Made by a program: the position numbers and the translations under genes
From: Algoriphagus ratkowskyi
GTDB lineage: Bacteria; Bacteroidota; Bacteroidia; Cytophagales; Cyclobacteriaceae
Direction of reading: 5' to 3'
DNA length: 64,000 bases
NCBI RefSeq assembly: GCF_002150505.1
Contig: NZ_MSSV01000021.1
Span: forward strand, 21,994 to 85,993
Notes under the pieces: model-generated
What the model was told of the DNA's origin: nothing
What the model saw: only the letters and a program-made list of their open reading frames with translations
The model's database searches: none
In this document: positions 17,314-26,101 of the stretch, in pieces
Layout of the letters: each line of letters opens with the position of its first letter
Numbering within the stretch: position 1 is the first letter of the stretch

Positions 17314-18219
17314 ATGAAAATTGCAATCCTCTCTAGGAACCCAAATTTATACTCTACTAAAAGGCTTTTAGAAGCAATTCAGAAAGCTGGTCATGAAGCA
17401 ATAATTGTAAACCATGGCGTCTGTGACTTGATCATCGAGCAAGAAGGTCCTTCTATCATATATAAAGGTGAAAAAATCACAGATGTAGATGCGATTATCC
17501 CCAGAATTGGTGCATCAGTTACTTTCTACGGTACCGCGGTGGTTCGTCAGTTTGAGCTGATGGGAGCATTCTCGGCCGTAAATTCTCAGGCGATTGTCCG
17601 AAGCAGGGATAAGCTACGCAGCTTACAAATCTTATCTAGCGCTGGACTTGGGATGCCTAAAACAGCGTTTACCAATTTTTCTAAAGGTGGAGAAAAGCAG
17701 ATTATAGATCACGTAGGTGGAGCGCCACTGATCATCAAATTACTCGAAGGAACCCAAGGGTTGGGAGTTGTTTTGGCAGAGACACGCAAAGCAAGCCAGT
17801 CTGTAATAGAAGCTTTTCATGGCTTAAAGGCAAGGATTATCATACAGGAATTCATCAAAGAAGCCAAAGGGGCTGACATTCGTGCATTCATCGTAAATGG
17901 GAAAGTAGTAGGAGCTATGAAACGTCAAGGGGCGGAGGGTGAGTTTCGCTCCAATCTTCACCGAGGCGGTAAAGCATCCATTATCAAACTTAGTCGTGCG
18001 GAGAAAGCTGCTGCTTTGGGTGCTGCGAAAGCACTTGGTCTAGACGTGGCTGGAGTAGATATGCTTCAATCTGCTAGAGGACCATTGATTCTAGAAGTAA
18101 ATAGCTCGCCAGGATTAGAGGGGATTGAGAAAGCTACAGGGATTGATATCGCTGGTGCCATTATAAAATTTATAGAAGAAGGGGTTAATAAACGCCCGAT
18201 GAAAATATCAAGTCAATGA
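17314..18219 (+). CDS. rimK: RimK-type ATP-grasp ligase (glutamate ligase family)
   Basis: 301 aa, the usual RimK length, from [18 protein letters not shown]. The ATP-grasp core is clear: [31 protein letters not shown] (ATP lid), [17 protein letters not shown], and the metal-binding [16 protein letters not shown]. coli RimK adds glutamates to the C-terminus of ribosomal protein S6. A target here is not proven, since S6 is not in the window. Its stop overlaps hemC by 4 bp (ATGA), implying translational coupling. Confidence 0.92.
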   Translation: MKIAILSRNPNLYSTKRLLEAIQKAGHEAIIVNHGVCDLIIEQEGPSIIYKGEKITDVDAIIPRIGASVTFYGTAVVRQFELMGAFSAVNSQAIVRSRDKLRSLQILSSAGLGMPKTAFTNFSKGGEKQIIDHVGGAPLIIKLLEGTQGLGVVLAETRKASQSVIEAFHGLKARIIIQEFIKEAKGADIRAFIVNGKVVGAMKRQGAEGEFRSNLHRGGKASIIKLSRAEKAAALGAAKALGLDVAGVDMLQSARGPLILEVNSSPGLEGIEKATGIDIAGAIIKFIEEGVNKRPMKISSQ

Positions 18220-19145
18220 GTCAATTAGTGAAAATAGGTACGCGCGGAAGCAAATTGGCGCTTTGGCAGGCATACCACGTAGAAGCACTTCTGAAGAAAG
18301 CAGGCTTAAGTACAGAGATTGTTATTATTGACACTAAGGGAGATCAAATTTTGGATGTTTCTATAGCTAAAATTGGGAGTAAAGGTGTTTTCACACAAGA
18401 ATTGGAAGATCAGTTGCTTGATGGCCGTATTGATATTGCCGTTCACAGCGCAAAGGACATGCAGTCTAGTTTGCCAGATGGATTTGAGATTATTGCTTTT
18501 ACTGAGCGGGAGAAGGAAAATGACGTGATTGTATCTCATGATAAATCTATTTCTTTGAAGAATGAAATTGTTTTGGGCACTTCAGCCACACGTCGAGTTT
18601 CAACTTTGAAACATTTTTATCCACATGTAAAAACGGTGGAGGTTCGTGGAAATCTACAAACTCGAATTCGCAAGATGGAAGAGGGACTATGCGATGCTTT
18701 ATTGCTAGCCTATGCAGGAGCACATCGGATGGAATATGATCATATGATAATTCAGGTGTTGGATTTGGATGAATTTACTCCTGCCGTCGGGCAAGGGTCT
18801 GTGGCGGTAGAAGTGGCAATTAATCTAGATGCTGATTTGAAGTCTAAAATTGCCCAAGCATGTAATCATTTGGATACTTCATTGAGACTTCGTGCAGAGC
18901 GGGCTTATTTGAGAGTCTTGGAAGGCGGCTGTAGTATTCCTGTTTTTGCGCTAGCAACACTTGAAGAAAATCAGCTTAGTATCAAAGGTGGGATCGTGAG
19001 TTTGGACGGAAAAGAACGAATCTCAATTGTAGTGAAAGGAAGCGCTGATCAGCCCGAAAAACTAGGTAAAGAGCTTGCTGATCAGGTTTTTGCCGCAGGC
19101 GGAAAAGTCATATTGGATCAAATCAAAACAACATTGAATAAATGA
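18216..19145 (+). CDS. hemC: Hydroxymethylbilane synthase (porphobilinogen deaminase)
   Basis: 309 aa. It opens [15 protein letters not shown], contains [13 protein letters not shown] (catalytic Asp81), the substrate Arg residues in [11 protein letters not shown] and EVRGNLQTR, and Cys239 in LEGGCSIPV, which carries the dipyrromethane cofactor. It polymerises four porphobilinogens for haem/sirohaem synthesis in the cytosol. It overlaps rimK upstream and the cyclophilin downstream by 4 bp each, so all three are coupled. Other hem genes are not in the window. Confidence 0.97.
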   Translation: MSQLVKIGTRGSKLALWQAYHVEALLKKAGLSTEIVIIDTKGDQILDVSIAKIGSKGVFTQELEDQLLDGRIDIAVHSAKDMQSSLPDGFEIIAFTEREKENDVIVSHDKSISLKNEIVLGTSATRRVSTLKHFYPHVKTVEVRGNLQTRIRKMEEGLCDALLLAYAGAHRMEYDHMIIQVLDLDEFTPAVGQGSVAVEVAINLDADLKSKIAQACNHLDTSLRLRAERAYLRVLEGGCSIPVFALATLEENQLSIKGGIVSLDGKERISIVVKGSADQPEKLGKELADQVFAAGGKVILDQIKTTLNK

Positions 19146-19987
19146 GATTTTTAAGAGCCTTACTCTTTGTGTTTATTACAGTCAGCTCATTTTCCTGTGC
19201 CGCGAACAAAGATTACTTGATCACGATAGAGACTAGTCATGGGGATATTGTGGCAGTTCTGTTTGATGATACTCCTGCGCATAAGTCTAATTTCATTGAG
19301 TTGGCGGAAGCCGGAAGATTTGATTCTACCGAATTCCAGAGAATCATGAAAAATTTCATGATTCAGGGCGGAGACGTATTCACAAAAGAGAACCTTCCTC
19401 CACAAGACTGGCCAACCTTGCCAGCTGAAATCAGAGCAAGCTATTTCCACAAGAAAGGAATGATTGCGGCGGCGCGTCAACCTGATGGTGTCAATCCAGA
19501 TCGCCGTTCCAACGGATCTCAATTTTATATCACTATCGGCAAAGTTTATAACGAGCTTGAACTCACCACAAATATGGCAGAGCTTCAAAAGTCGCTGATG
19601 AAATACATGGAGTTGGGAAGTCAGGAAGACTTGAAGATCGAATATATACGACTGTATAACGAGCAGAAATACGATAGTTTGACTTCGTTAATTCTTTCAA
19701 AAAGAGATGAGCTAGAAAAGTCGCTTAATGTAAACTTGACCAAGGATTTCACATCTGAGCAGATCGAAGCTTATACGACTATTGGTGGAGTGCCGCATTT
19801 GGATAAGGAGTACACAGTATTTGGGGAAGTGATCCAAGGATTAGAAGTGGCGGAGGAAATATCAAATGTGCCTACAGGATACAGAGATGTGCCTAATGAG
19901 CCAGTATATATGAAAGTGACAGTGGAAAAAATGTCAAGAAATAAAATCGAAAAAGAATATGGCTACAGCTACCCTAATGACAAGTAG
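19142..19987 (+). CDS. Cyclophilin-type peptidyl-prolyl isomerase lipoprotein
   Basis: 281 aa with a lipoprotein-like signal ([19 protein letters not shown], lipobox Cys19), so probably periplasmic and membrane-tethered. Cyclophilin motifs: FQRIMKNFMIQGGD and NGSQFYITIG. A helical insertion of about 80 residues (about 140-220, rich in Glu, Leu and Lys) splits the domain before the last strands (DKEYTVFGEVIQGLEVAEEI), a feature seen in Bacteroidota exported cyclophilins. It catalyses prolyl isomerisation of envelope proteins. ATGA overlap with hemC. Confidence 0.9.
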   Translation: MRFLRALLFVFITVSSFSCAANKDYLITIETSHGDIVAVLFDDTPAHKSNFIELAEAGRFDSTEFQRIMKNFMIQGGDVFTKENLPPQDWPTLPAEIRASYFHKKGMIAAARQPDGVNPDRRSNGSQFYITIGKVYNELELTTNMAELQKSLMKYMELGSQEDLKIEYIRLYNEQKYDSLTSLILSKRDELEKSLNVNLTKDFTSEQIEAYTTIGGVPHLDKEYTVFGEVIQGLEVAEEISNVPTGYRDVPNEPVYMKVTVEKMSRNKIEKEYGYSYPNDK

Positions 19988-20894
19988 AAAGAAAGTATTT
20001 ATTACAGGAGCAAATGGCCTACTTGGACAAAAGCTCGTTGCTCAATTGCTAGAAAAAGAAACCTTTCAGGTATTTGCCAGCGGAAAAGGCGAATGTAGAC
20101 TGCCAGGTAAGGGATTCGAATATGTGAGTCTAGATATTATTGATCCTGCCGCAGTAGAGAAAACTTTGGGTGAAATAAGTCCAGATATCATTATCCATGG
20201 AGCTGCAATGACTAATGTAGATCAGTGCGAATTGAATCAGGAGGCGTGTTATGACGCGAACGTCAATGCTACTGCTTATCTAATAAAAGCTGCCGAGAAG
20301 GCACAAGCACATTTTATTTTTGTATCTACAGATTTTATTTTCTCAGGGGAAGAAGGTCCGTTGGATGAAAATGCAGTAGCTGCTCCAGTAAATTACTATG
20401 GAGAGACCAAGCTGGAAGGTGAGCAGCTAGTAATGGCGTGCAAAACAAAATGGTCTATTGCGAGAACTGTATTAGTTTTTGGGATAGCTCATGATATGAG
20501 TCGTACTAATATTATTCTTTGGGTTAAGTCTTCTCTGGAGGCTGGAAAAGAAATTCAGGTTGTGGATGATCAGTTCAGAACTCCAACACTTGCTGAAGAC
20601 TTGGCGGCTGGTTGTATTTTGATAGCTGAGAAGGAAGCAGAGGGGATTTTCAATATCTGTGGTCCTGATTACTTAAGTGCTTATGAAATGGCGAATATTA
20701 CAGCGGACTATTTTGGGCTAAATAAGGATCTAATTAAAAGAGCAGATTCTAGCACTTTTAGTCAGCCAGCAAAAAGACCTTTAAAAACAGGGTTCATTAT
20801 CACTAAAGCTCAAAAGGAGTTAGGATTTGAACCTAAAACTTTCCGAATGGCAATTGGTATTTTGGCAAAACAAATTATCTTAGCCCGCGCTTAA
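19977..20894 (+). CDS. SDR-family dTDP-4-dehydrorhamnose reductase-like protein
   Basis: 305 aa from MTSRKKVFITGANG; an alternative ATG at 19959 adds six residues and overlaps the cyclophilin further. Rossmann NAD(P) motif TGANGLLGQK at the N-terminus, then HGAAMTNVDQCE, VSTDFIFSGEEGP and the catalytic YYGETK. This is the RmlD-like extended SDR family. Real RmlD genes sit with rmlABC, which are absent here, so the substrate may differ. It overlaps the cyclophilin end by 11 bp. Confidence 0.8.
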   Translation: MTSRKKVFITGANGLLGQKLVAQLLEKETFQVFASGKGECRLPGKGFEYVSLDIIDPAAVEKTLGEISPDIIIHGAAMTNVDQCELNQEACYDANVNATAYLIKAAEKAQAHFIFVSTDFIFSGEEGPLDENAVAAPVNYYGETKLEGEQLVMACKTKWSIARTVLVFGIAHDMSRTNIILWVKSSLEAGKEIQVVDDQFRTPTLAEDLAAGCILIAEKEAEGIFNICGPDYLSAYEMANITADYFGLNKDLIKRADSSTFSQPAKRPLKTGFIITKAQKELGFEPKTFRMAIGILAKQIILARA

Positions 20895-20933
20895 AAAGCA
20901 GTTTATATACCCCGATTAACTTTTAAACAATAT

Positions 20934-22319
20934 ATGGCAGTTAACAACGAAACCGAAGAAAGAGGTGAATTTGGATCTAGTCTAGGATTTATCATGGCCG
21001 CAGCTGGTTCTGCCGTAGGTCTTGGAAATATATGGAGATTCCCCTATTTAGTTGGTGAAAATGGTGGAGGAGCTTTCGTGTTTGTTTATGTCCTATGTGT
21101 TCTATTCATAGCCTTACCCTTACTTTTGAATGAAATAGCTCTAGGTAGGAAATCTGGTAAAAACCCAATAGGGGCTATCCGTGATACAGGTGGAAATAAG
21201 TTTTGGCAGACTGCTGGGGTACTTTGCGTTTTAGTTTGTTTCTTCGTTTTCAGCTATTATTCAGTTATTGCAGGATGGACAGTAGGCTATATTATCACGG
21301 AAATAATCAATGTACCGGTCGATTTTGCTGAATTTGTGCAGACGCCTTTGTATGTGATTCCATTGACGTTTTTGTTTATATTAATGACGATTTTAATCGT
21401 TTTGGGTGGTGTTTCAGGCGGAATCGAGAAAGCCTCTAAGTTTTTAATGCCTGTCTTGTTCATCATCATTATCTTCATTGCCAGTAGAGCAGTAACCTTA
21501 GAAGGCGCAGGCGCTGGTATTGAGTATTACTTGAAGCCGGATTTTAGTAAAATTAATCCTGCAGTAGTACTACAGGCACTTGGTCAAGCTTTCTTTTCCA
21601 TGTCAGTAGGATGGGGTCTTATGATCACTTTCGGATCTTATTTGCCTAAGAAATCAAACATCGTACAGTCTGCAGGATGGATTGCAGGAATGGATACTTC
21701 AGTTGCTCTGTTAGGAGGTTTGATGGTGTTTCCAGCATTATTTGCATTACTTCCGGGTAAAGATCCTGCAGCAGGCCCAGCATTGGTTTTCGACGTATTG
21801 CCACAAGTATTTGCAGCTATGCCAGGTGGACATATCGTAGGAGCATTATTTTTCCTTTTATTGATGGTAGCTGCATTGACTTCTACTATTTCTATGCTTG
21901 AAGTGCCTGTAGCGTACATGATCGATGATAAAAAGTGGGGTAGAAAAAAGGCTACTTGGACAATAGGTATCGCAGCTATGGTGCTTTCTGTTCCTTCCGC
22001 TTTATCTCAGATCCCAGGTAATTTCTTTGCCAATCTTCATATCAACTTCTTTGGAAATAAGCTCGAAGGTTTCTTCGGGATTATGGACTTCGTATTTGGT
22101 ACGTTTGCCGTGATTGTGATTTGTTTGATGCTTGCACTTTATACTGGTTGGGCATCGAAAATCTCCGATTATGCAGATGAATTGAAATTGGGAGCGCCAA
22201 ATTTCAAAGGGCCTTATAGAGCAGCTTGGATGTTTTTTGTAAAATGGATTTGTCCAGTCGTGATTATATTATTGATTCTTAATTTAGTGGGTGTTTTCGG
22301 GACTGAGCAAGCCGCCTAA
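20934..22319 (+). CDS. Sodium-dependent transporter, NSS/SNF family
   Basis: 461 aa, about 11-12 helices. The N-terminal NSS signature (FIMAAAGSAVGLGNIWRFPY, then GENGGGAFV) forms the Na+/substrate site of helix 1. It also has a Ser-rich helix 6 region (ALGQAFFSMSVGWG) and an FGSYLPK loop. Bacterial members (LeuT, TnaT, MhsT) import amino acids with Na+ in the inner membrane; the substrate here is unknown. It has a 39-bp gap to the SDR gene and a terminator after it. Confidence 0.93.
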   Translation: MAVNNETEERGEFGSSLGFIMAAAGSAVGLGNIWRFPYLVGENGGGAFVFVYVLCVLFIALPLLLNEIALGRKSGKNPIGAIRDTGGNKFWQTAGVLCVLVCFFVFSYYSVIAGWTVGYIITEIINVPVDFAEFVQTPLYVIPLTFLFILMTILIVLGGVSGGIEKASKFLMPVLFIIIIFIASRAVTLEGAGAGIEYYLKPDFSKINPAVVLQALGQAFFSMSVGWGLMITFGSYLPKKSNIVQSAGWIAGMDTSVALLGGLMVFPALFALLPGKDPAAGPALVFDVLPQVFAAMPGGHIVGALFFLLLMVAALTSTISMLEVPVAYMIDDKKWGRKKATWTIGIAAMVLSVPSALSQIPGNFFANLHINFFGNKLEGFFGIMDFVFGTFAVIVICLMLALYTGWASKISDYADELKLGAPNFKGPYRAAWMFFVKWICPVVIILLILNLVGVFGTEQAA

Positions 22320-22342
22320 AAAACAACACTTAACTATAAGTG

Positions 22343-22370
22343 AAAGGAAGTCTTCGGGCTTCCTTTTTTT
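22343..22370 (+). terminator. Terminator after the NSS transporter
   Basis: AAAGGAAG (22343-22350) pairs with CTTCCTTT (22359-22366) and runs into T7. Confidence 0.8.
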
Positions 22371-22380
22371 ATTGGTTTTT

Positions 22381-23023
22381 TTTAACCGCAGAGAACTCGG
22401 AGTACACGCAGAGAGCGCGGTTTATTCAACAATAGCCCAGAAAATCTATTGAAATGTTATTCCTCATTGGGATTTAAAATCCCATGATAGGGGGTTTGGG
22501 ATTACATCCGCGATAGTCATCGGTACTCGAACAGCTTATTCCTTTTTTTTTTAACCACAGAGGCCACGGAGGTCACGTGAAGAACACGGTGCTGCAATTG
22601 TAAGGTGGGAATCTTTTAACAGAGGGATTTCAAATCCACTGATAGGGGTTCGAAATTGCAACCGCGATAATCATCCGGACTCGAACAGCAACCGTTTTTT
22701 ACCGCGAAGGCCAAAGAGTACGCACAGAGGGAGCAATTTTTACTTTTTTTAACTCAATTAAAACATGTATTTGGAGGATAAAAATGTCAGACTAGCTGCA
22801 TAGGAGCGATATTTTTGTAGCCTGGGGTTTTAACCCTAGTTTTCATGGTTTATGCAAGATTCGTTGTTTTGGCAGAAGTAATCTCAAACAAAGGAAAGAC
22901 GGTTCGCCAAAACCCGGTATGGCTGTTTTATCACAGAGGAATTTTTAATGGGTTAACATTTCAAATCCCATGAAAATGGTTCGAGATTATATCCGAGACA
23001 ATTATCGAGATTTGAACAACATC
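22381..23023 (+). repeat. Composite repeat array, alternating A and B units
   Basis: This 850-bp gene-free stretch holds two interspersed repeat types. A units (about 22381-22422, 22549-22590, 22695-22731, with a partial at about 22930) share TTTTTAACC(A/G)CAGAG followed by GAG.ACGCAGAG-like sequence. B units (about 22466-22535, 22621-22690, 22948-23023) run GGGATTT.AAATCC, then GATAGGGG(G)TT.G..ATT, then ACCGCGATA.TCATC, ending ACTCGAACAGC; the third is the most diverged. An AGGAGCGATATTTTTGTAGCC stretch (first 20 bases) lies at about 22803. No plausible coding frame is seen. Unit length and divergence exclude CRISPR. Confidence 0.65.
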
Positions 23024-23177
23024 ACGTTTTTTCAACCTGAAACTGAACAGTGATCCATGAATATTTTTTACTTCAGACCTCCTACCTCACACAGTGATCT
23101 ACCTATTGGCAAGACAATTGCTAATTTTTCTTAAAATCCGTCGTTAAAACTCATACTAAACAACTAACTACATAACC

Positions 23178-23768
23178 ATGAAAAAACTCATTCTTTCTCT
23201 AGCACTGCTGGCATTTGCGCTGACGGGCTACTCGCAAGGCTTTTCTTTTGGCCCAAAATTAGGCCTAAGTCAAACCCAATTGGATCTTAAAAGTGATCAG
23301 TTCAAAAACGGCGAATCCAAGTTCGGTTATCATGTTGGCCTATTTGCTCGAATTGGTCTTGGGTCCCTTTATCTCCAACCTGAGGTGCTTTATACGCAGA
23401 CACAAGGGCAATTTACATTTGATCCTGCTGATGCGCCGATCAAGGAATATGAAGCAGATTTCAATAGAGTAGATATTCCGGTAATGCTGGGCTTTAAGAT
23501 GTTTAATTTTTTAAGAGTACAGGCGGGGCCGATCGCAAGTATAAATCTGAATTCGGAGTTGAAGGATGCTGGGAATACCGTACGGGATGTGAAGTTTGAG
23601 GATGCCACTGTAGGCTATCAAGCAGGTCTGGGACTGGATATTGGCAACATGATCATTGATGCTAAATATGAGAGCTCGCTTAATAAGATGAGTAGCAAAG
23701 TGGGGAATTTCAATACCGATCAGCGCGTTAATCAATGGATATTGTCTGTAGGATTTAGACTTTTCTAA
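23178..23768 (+). CDS. PorT-type outer-membrane beta-barrel protein
   Basis: 196 aa. The signal peptide (MKKLILSLALLAFALTGYSQ) is followed by FSFGPKLGLSQTQLDL and paired strands (HVGLFARIGLGSLYLQPEVLY, first 20 kept short here as HVGLFARIGLGS) of the OMP_b-brl_2/PorT-like fold. It ends QWILSVGFRLF with an aromatic C-terminus. An eight-stranded small barrel of unknown cargo. It stands alone between the repeat array and a terminator. Confidence 0.85.
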   Translation: MKKLILSLALLAFALTGYSQGFSFGPKLGLSQTQLDLKSDQFKNGESKFGYHVGLFARIGLGSLYLQPEVLYTQTQGQFTFDPADAPIKEYEADFNRVDIPVMLGFKMFNFLRVQAGPIASINLNSELKDAGNTVRDVKFEDATVGYQAGLGLDIGNMIIDAKYESSLNKMSSKVGNFNTDQRVNQWILSVGFRLF

Positions 23769-23789
23769 AAGACTTGAATAGTAAAGAAT

Positions 23790-23821
23790 AAGCCCGATTG
23801 AGAATTTCAGTCGGGCTTTTC
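23790..23821 (+). terminator. Terminator after the barrel gene
   Basis: AAGCCCGA (23790-23797) pairs with TCGGGCTT (23811-23818), followed by T's. Confidence 0.75.
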
Positions 23822-23918
23822 TGCTTATATTTTTACCACTGAAGTAGAAAAATTTCACACGGAGGAGACAGCTTCATCAAGCAATTTTCCTGCTTCTTCA
23901 GAAGCTGGACTTTAGTTT

Positions 23919-24068
23919 CTAATTCCAATTCATCTGAGAGTCGGAATGGACGATCTGCAACTCCCATTCATTGGAGCCTTCAGTGGTTTTCTCTTTGTTG
24001 TTTTCCGAAGGTGAGCAGGCAAAAAAGCTTCCAATCGCTGCGAGGGACAGTAGAATTATGCATCTCAT
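23919..24068 (-). pseudogene. Truncated lipoprotein ORF coupled to the DUF4221 gene
   Basis: 49 codons from an ATG (24068) that overlaps the upstream gene's TGA (ATGA, 24068-24065) to a TAG at 23921-23919. The translation starts MRCIILLSLAAIGSFFAC, an evident lipoprotein signal, followed by SPSENNKEKTTEGSNEWELQ; it then stops after about 30 mature residues. It resembles the N-terminus of its neighbour (FACSAPEKSSED). It is either a truncated second DUF4221-type gene or a tiny lipoprotein. The sequence after the stop shows no continued frame, so I favour truncation. Confidence 0.5.
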
Positions 24069-25255
24069 TTCCCTGTCAATTTCACCTTATAAATCCTTAA
24101 GAAATCCTCTTCTACTTCTTCACTTGGGTTTTTCTGCATCCACAAATATCCTCCTCCGGAAGCGAAAGACTCCAAATCCGCGTTTTTGGGAAGTGAGAGA
24201 TTTCCTAAGTAAGCCAAGTTCTCCAAATCAAAAACTAATATTCCTCTGGATACCTGACTATCTAATCTGAAATACATTTCCTCTGCTTCTTCCATTTTAT
24301 TTGTTTCATACAGCTTCGAGAGCTCGGCATTATCTTCAGTCGAGATACCACCATAGTAATTTATAATAAGCTTGTCGTCGACGATATGAATATTTTGGAT
24401 GGTGGAAGTACTCCCGTTCAGCATCACTATTCCTTCTGCAAACTCTACTCTTGGTGTGCCATCAATCCCTGCAAAACCAGGAATTGTAAGGTTGACAAGA
24501 GTATCTAAGGCTGCTCCTTCAGGATTCAAACTGTAGCGATATAGCGTAGGCTCGCCTGCCAGTGCGACATAAAGTTTGTTATTCTTTGCTTCCAAGGCTG
24601 GCCAAAAATCACTTTCATAGTAACCCATTCCATCCAGAAAGCGGCTGTTCTGCTCAAAAGGGACGATTTCATTAGAGCTTCCCGTGGCAATATCCACCAG
24701 CTCGAAATGCCTGAACGTATCGTAGTATTTCTGCTCTCCGGGATAGGAGTCTCTTGTGCGCAGAGATCTTGTCACTAAGTAAGTTTTGCCATTTAAGACG
24801 ATTGTTTCCACAGATTTACCAGGAAAAACCATAGAACCACCCCCGCCGAGCGACTCAGGATGATCAATTTTTTTGACCAAGTTTCCTTCTAAATCATAAA
24901 TGAAAATACCAGTCGTCCCTACTATAACCAATTGATCATTCCCGATAAATCCGGGGGATTCTAACATAATTTGATAAGAATCTGGTATGTCCTCACTTTT
25001 ATTGAATTGACTTTGAATTTCCCCCTCGCTATTGGTTATGATTATATCACTGAAGGCATAATTATAAAACAAAAATGAATCTCCCGACTCACTCACGGAG
25101 GTGATCAACGGGTCTCCAAGTACCTTCAAGTCAAGTGAGTCAATTATTTCTAAGGATAACTCAGGTATTTTAGAATCTTCGGAGGATTTCTCAGGAGCTG
25201 AACAAGCAAATCCAGCAAAAATTGAAGCAAAGCAGAAGAGAATACAGTTTTTCAT
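24065..25255 (-). CDS. DUF4221 family lipoprotein
   Basis: 396 aa with a lipoprotein signal (MKNCILFCFASIFAGFAC) and a beta-rich body reminiscent of a six- or seven-bladed propeller: LVIVGTTGIFIYDLEGNLVK, FWPALEAKNNKLYVALAGEP and ILVFDLENLAYLGNLSLP all read as blades. The family is common in Cyclobacteriaceae and often occurs as paralogous clusters; function unknown. The truncated ORF overlapping its stop supports a former tandem pair. A 130-bp gap separates it from the dehydrogenase genes. Confidence 0.8.
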   Translation of the reverse strand: MKNCILFCFASIFAGFACSAPEKSSEDSKIPELSLEIIDSLDLKVLGDPLITSVSESGDSFLFYNYAFSDIIITNSEGEIQSQFNKSEDIPDSYQIMLESPGFIGNDQLVIVGTTGIFIYDLEGNLVKKIDHPESLGGGGSMVFPGKSVETIVLNGKTYLVTRSLRTRDSYPGEQKYYDTFRHFELVDIATGSSNEIVPFEQNSRFLDGMGYYESDFWPALEAKNNKLYVALAGEPTLYRYSLNPEGAALDTLVNLTIPGFAGIDGTPRVEFAEGIVMLNGSTSTIQNIHIVDDKLIINYYGGISTEDNAELSKLYETNKMEEAEEMYFRLDSQVSRGILVFDLENLAYLGNLSLPKNADLESFASGGGYLWMQKNPSEEVEEDFLRIYKVKLTGK

Positions 25256-25333
25256 GGGTATAATTTTCTATTAAGTTAAAAAGAAACCTGCCAGAAATTC
25301 AATCTTATGACTTCTTAAAAACTAAAATTTTGT

Positions 25334-25371
25334 TAAAAAAAAGTGCCTCCAAAATCATTTTTGGAGGCACT
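25334..25371 (-). terminator. Terminator of the GMC/subunit 3 operon
   Basis: Perfect 13-bp stem AGTGCCTCCAAAA/TTTTGGAGGCACT (25342-25354, 25359-25371) with a 4-nt loop; T8 follows on the minus strand. It ends the 26102-27844/25394-26098 gene pair. Confidence 0.9.
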
Positions 25372-25393
25372 AACTAGCTGAATTTTCACGGTA

Positions 25394-26098
25394 TTAGGTC
25401 AAATTCCCATCGGTATCCCATTCTGCTATTCTACCTCGATCTTCCATTTTGAGGTAGTGCTGAAGGTATTTTTCTTCGAGTTGTAGACCATGCTTGTCCA
25501 TCACTTCTTGAGGAACACCATCCCAAGCATTAGGTTTGTTTCCTACATATCCCATGTATTTCCAGCCTGCTTCTGTGGAGAAATAGCCTGAGCATGTCAA
25601 GTTTCTGAGCGCGTTGAACCACCGAACGCCACCTTCATACTCCGGTTTTGCGGTGTCGGGCCAAGCCACTTCATCCACGATTTGTATCACTTCAGATTGG
25701 CTTAGGTCATTGAAGGTTTTGCCAAACTTTTCATCTGCTTCAAAATCCAGCCACATAAGCCCTCCACGCATTCGTGTCTGATTTTCTGGCTGATCTTTCA
25801 TCATAAACTCTATAAAATCCACCACGCCAATTTCAGTAGCGGCAGGCGAATCATCGTCTTTTGGCATGATGATATCCACCAAAGTGCTTAGCTTTTTTCG
25901 CTCTTCATCCGTAAAGAAAGTGTTAGAAAGCAAGGCTTGATCACGTTGTTTTTCTTCTTCGGTTCTACCGCCAATAGTGCCTCCAGATAAAAGTGCATTC
26001 TCAGGCAAGGCCTTCTCTTCAGGAGAACATCCGGTAAGGAATAAACCTGTACCGACTGTACCGGTAAAGAGTAGTTTGAGGTTTTCTCTTCTGTTCAT
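25394..26098 (-). CDS. Gluconate 2-dehydrogenase subunit 3-family protein
   Basis: 234 aa. The N-terminus MNRRENLKLLFTGTVGTGLF has a twin-arginine-like start and a following TGCS that could be a lipobox, so it is exported, possibly by Tat and lipid-anchored. The core (FTDEERKKLSTLVDIIMPKD, then VGVVDFIEFMM-like VVDFIEFMMKD) is the gluconate 2-dehydrogenase subunit 3 fold. It starts 3 bp after the GMC gene. Subunit 3 is thought to chaperone or export the FAD subunit. No cytochrome c subunit is present nearby. Confidence 0.87.
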   Translation of the reverse strand: MNRRENLKLLFTGTVGTGLFLTGCSPEEKALPENALLSGGTIGGRTEEEKQRDQALLSNTFFTDEERKKLSTLVDIIMPKDDDSPAATEIGVVDFIEFMMKDQPENQTRMRGGLMWLDFEADEKFGKTFNDLSQSEVIQIVDEVAWPDTAKPEYEGGVRWFNALRNLTCSGYFSTEAGWKYMGYVGNKPNAWDGVPQEVMDKHGLQLEEKYLQHYLKMEDRGRIAEWDTDGNLT

Positions 26099-26101
26099 GG
26101 C

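Noticed and set aside
22381..23023. CRISPR-like array
   Set aside because: Units are about 40 and 70 bp, interleaved, diverged, and not evenly spaced; no cas gene nearby.
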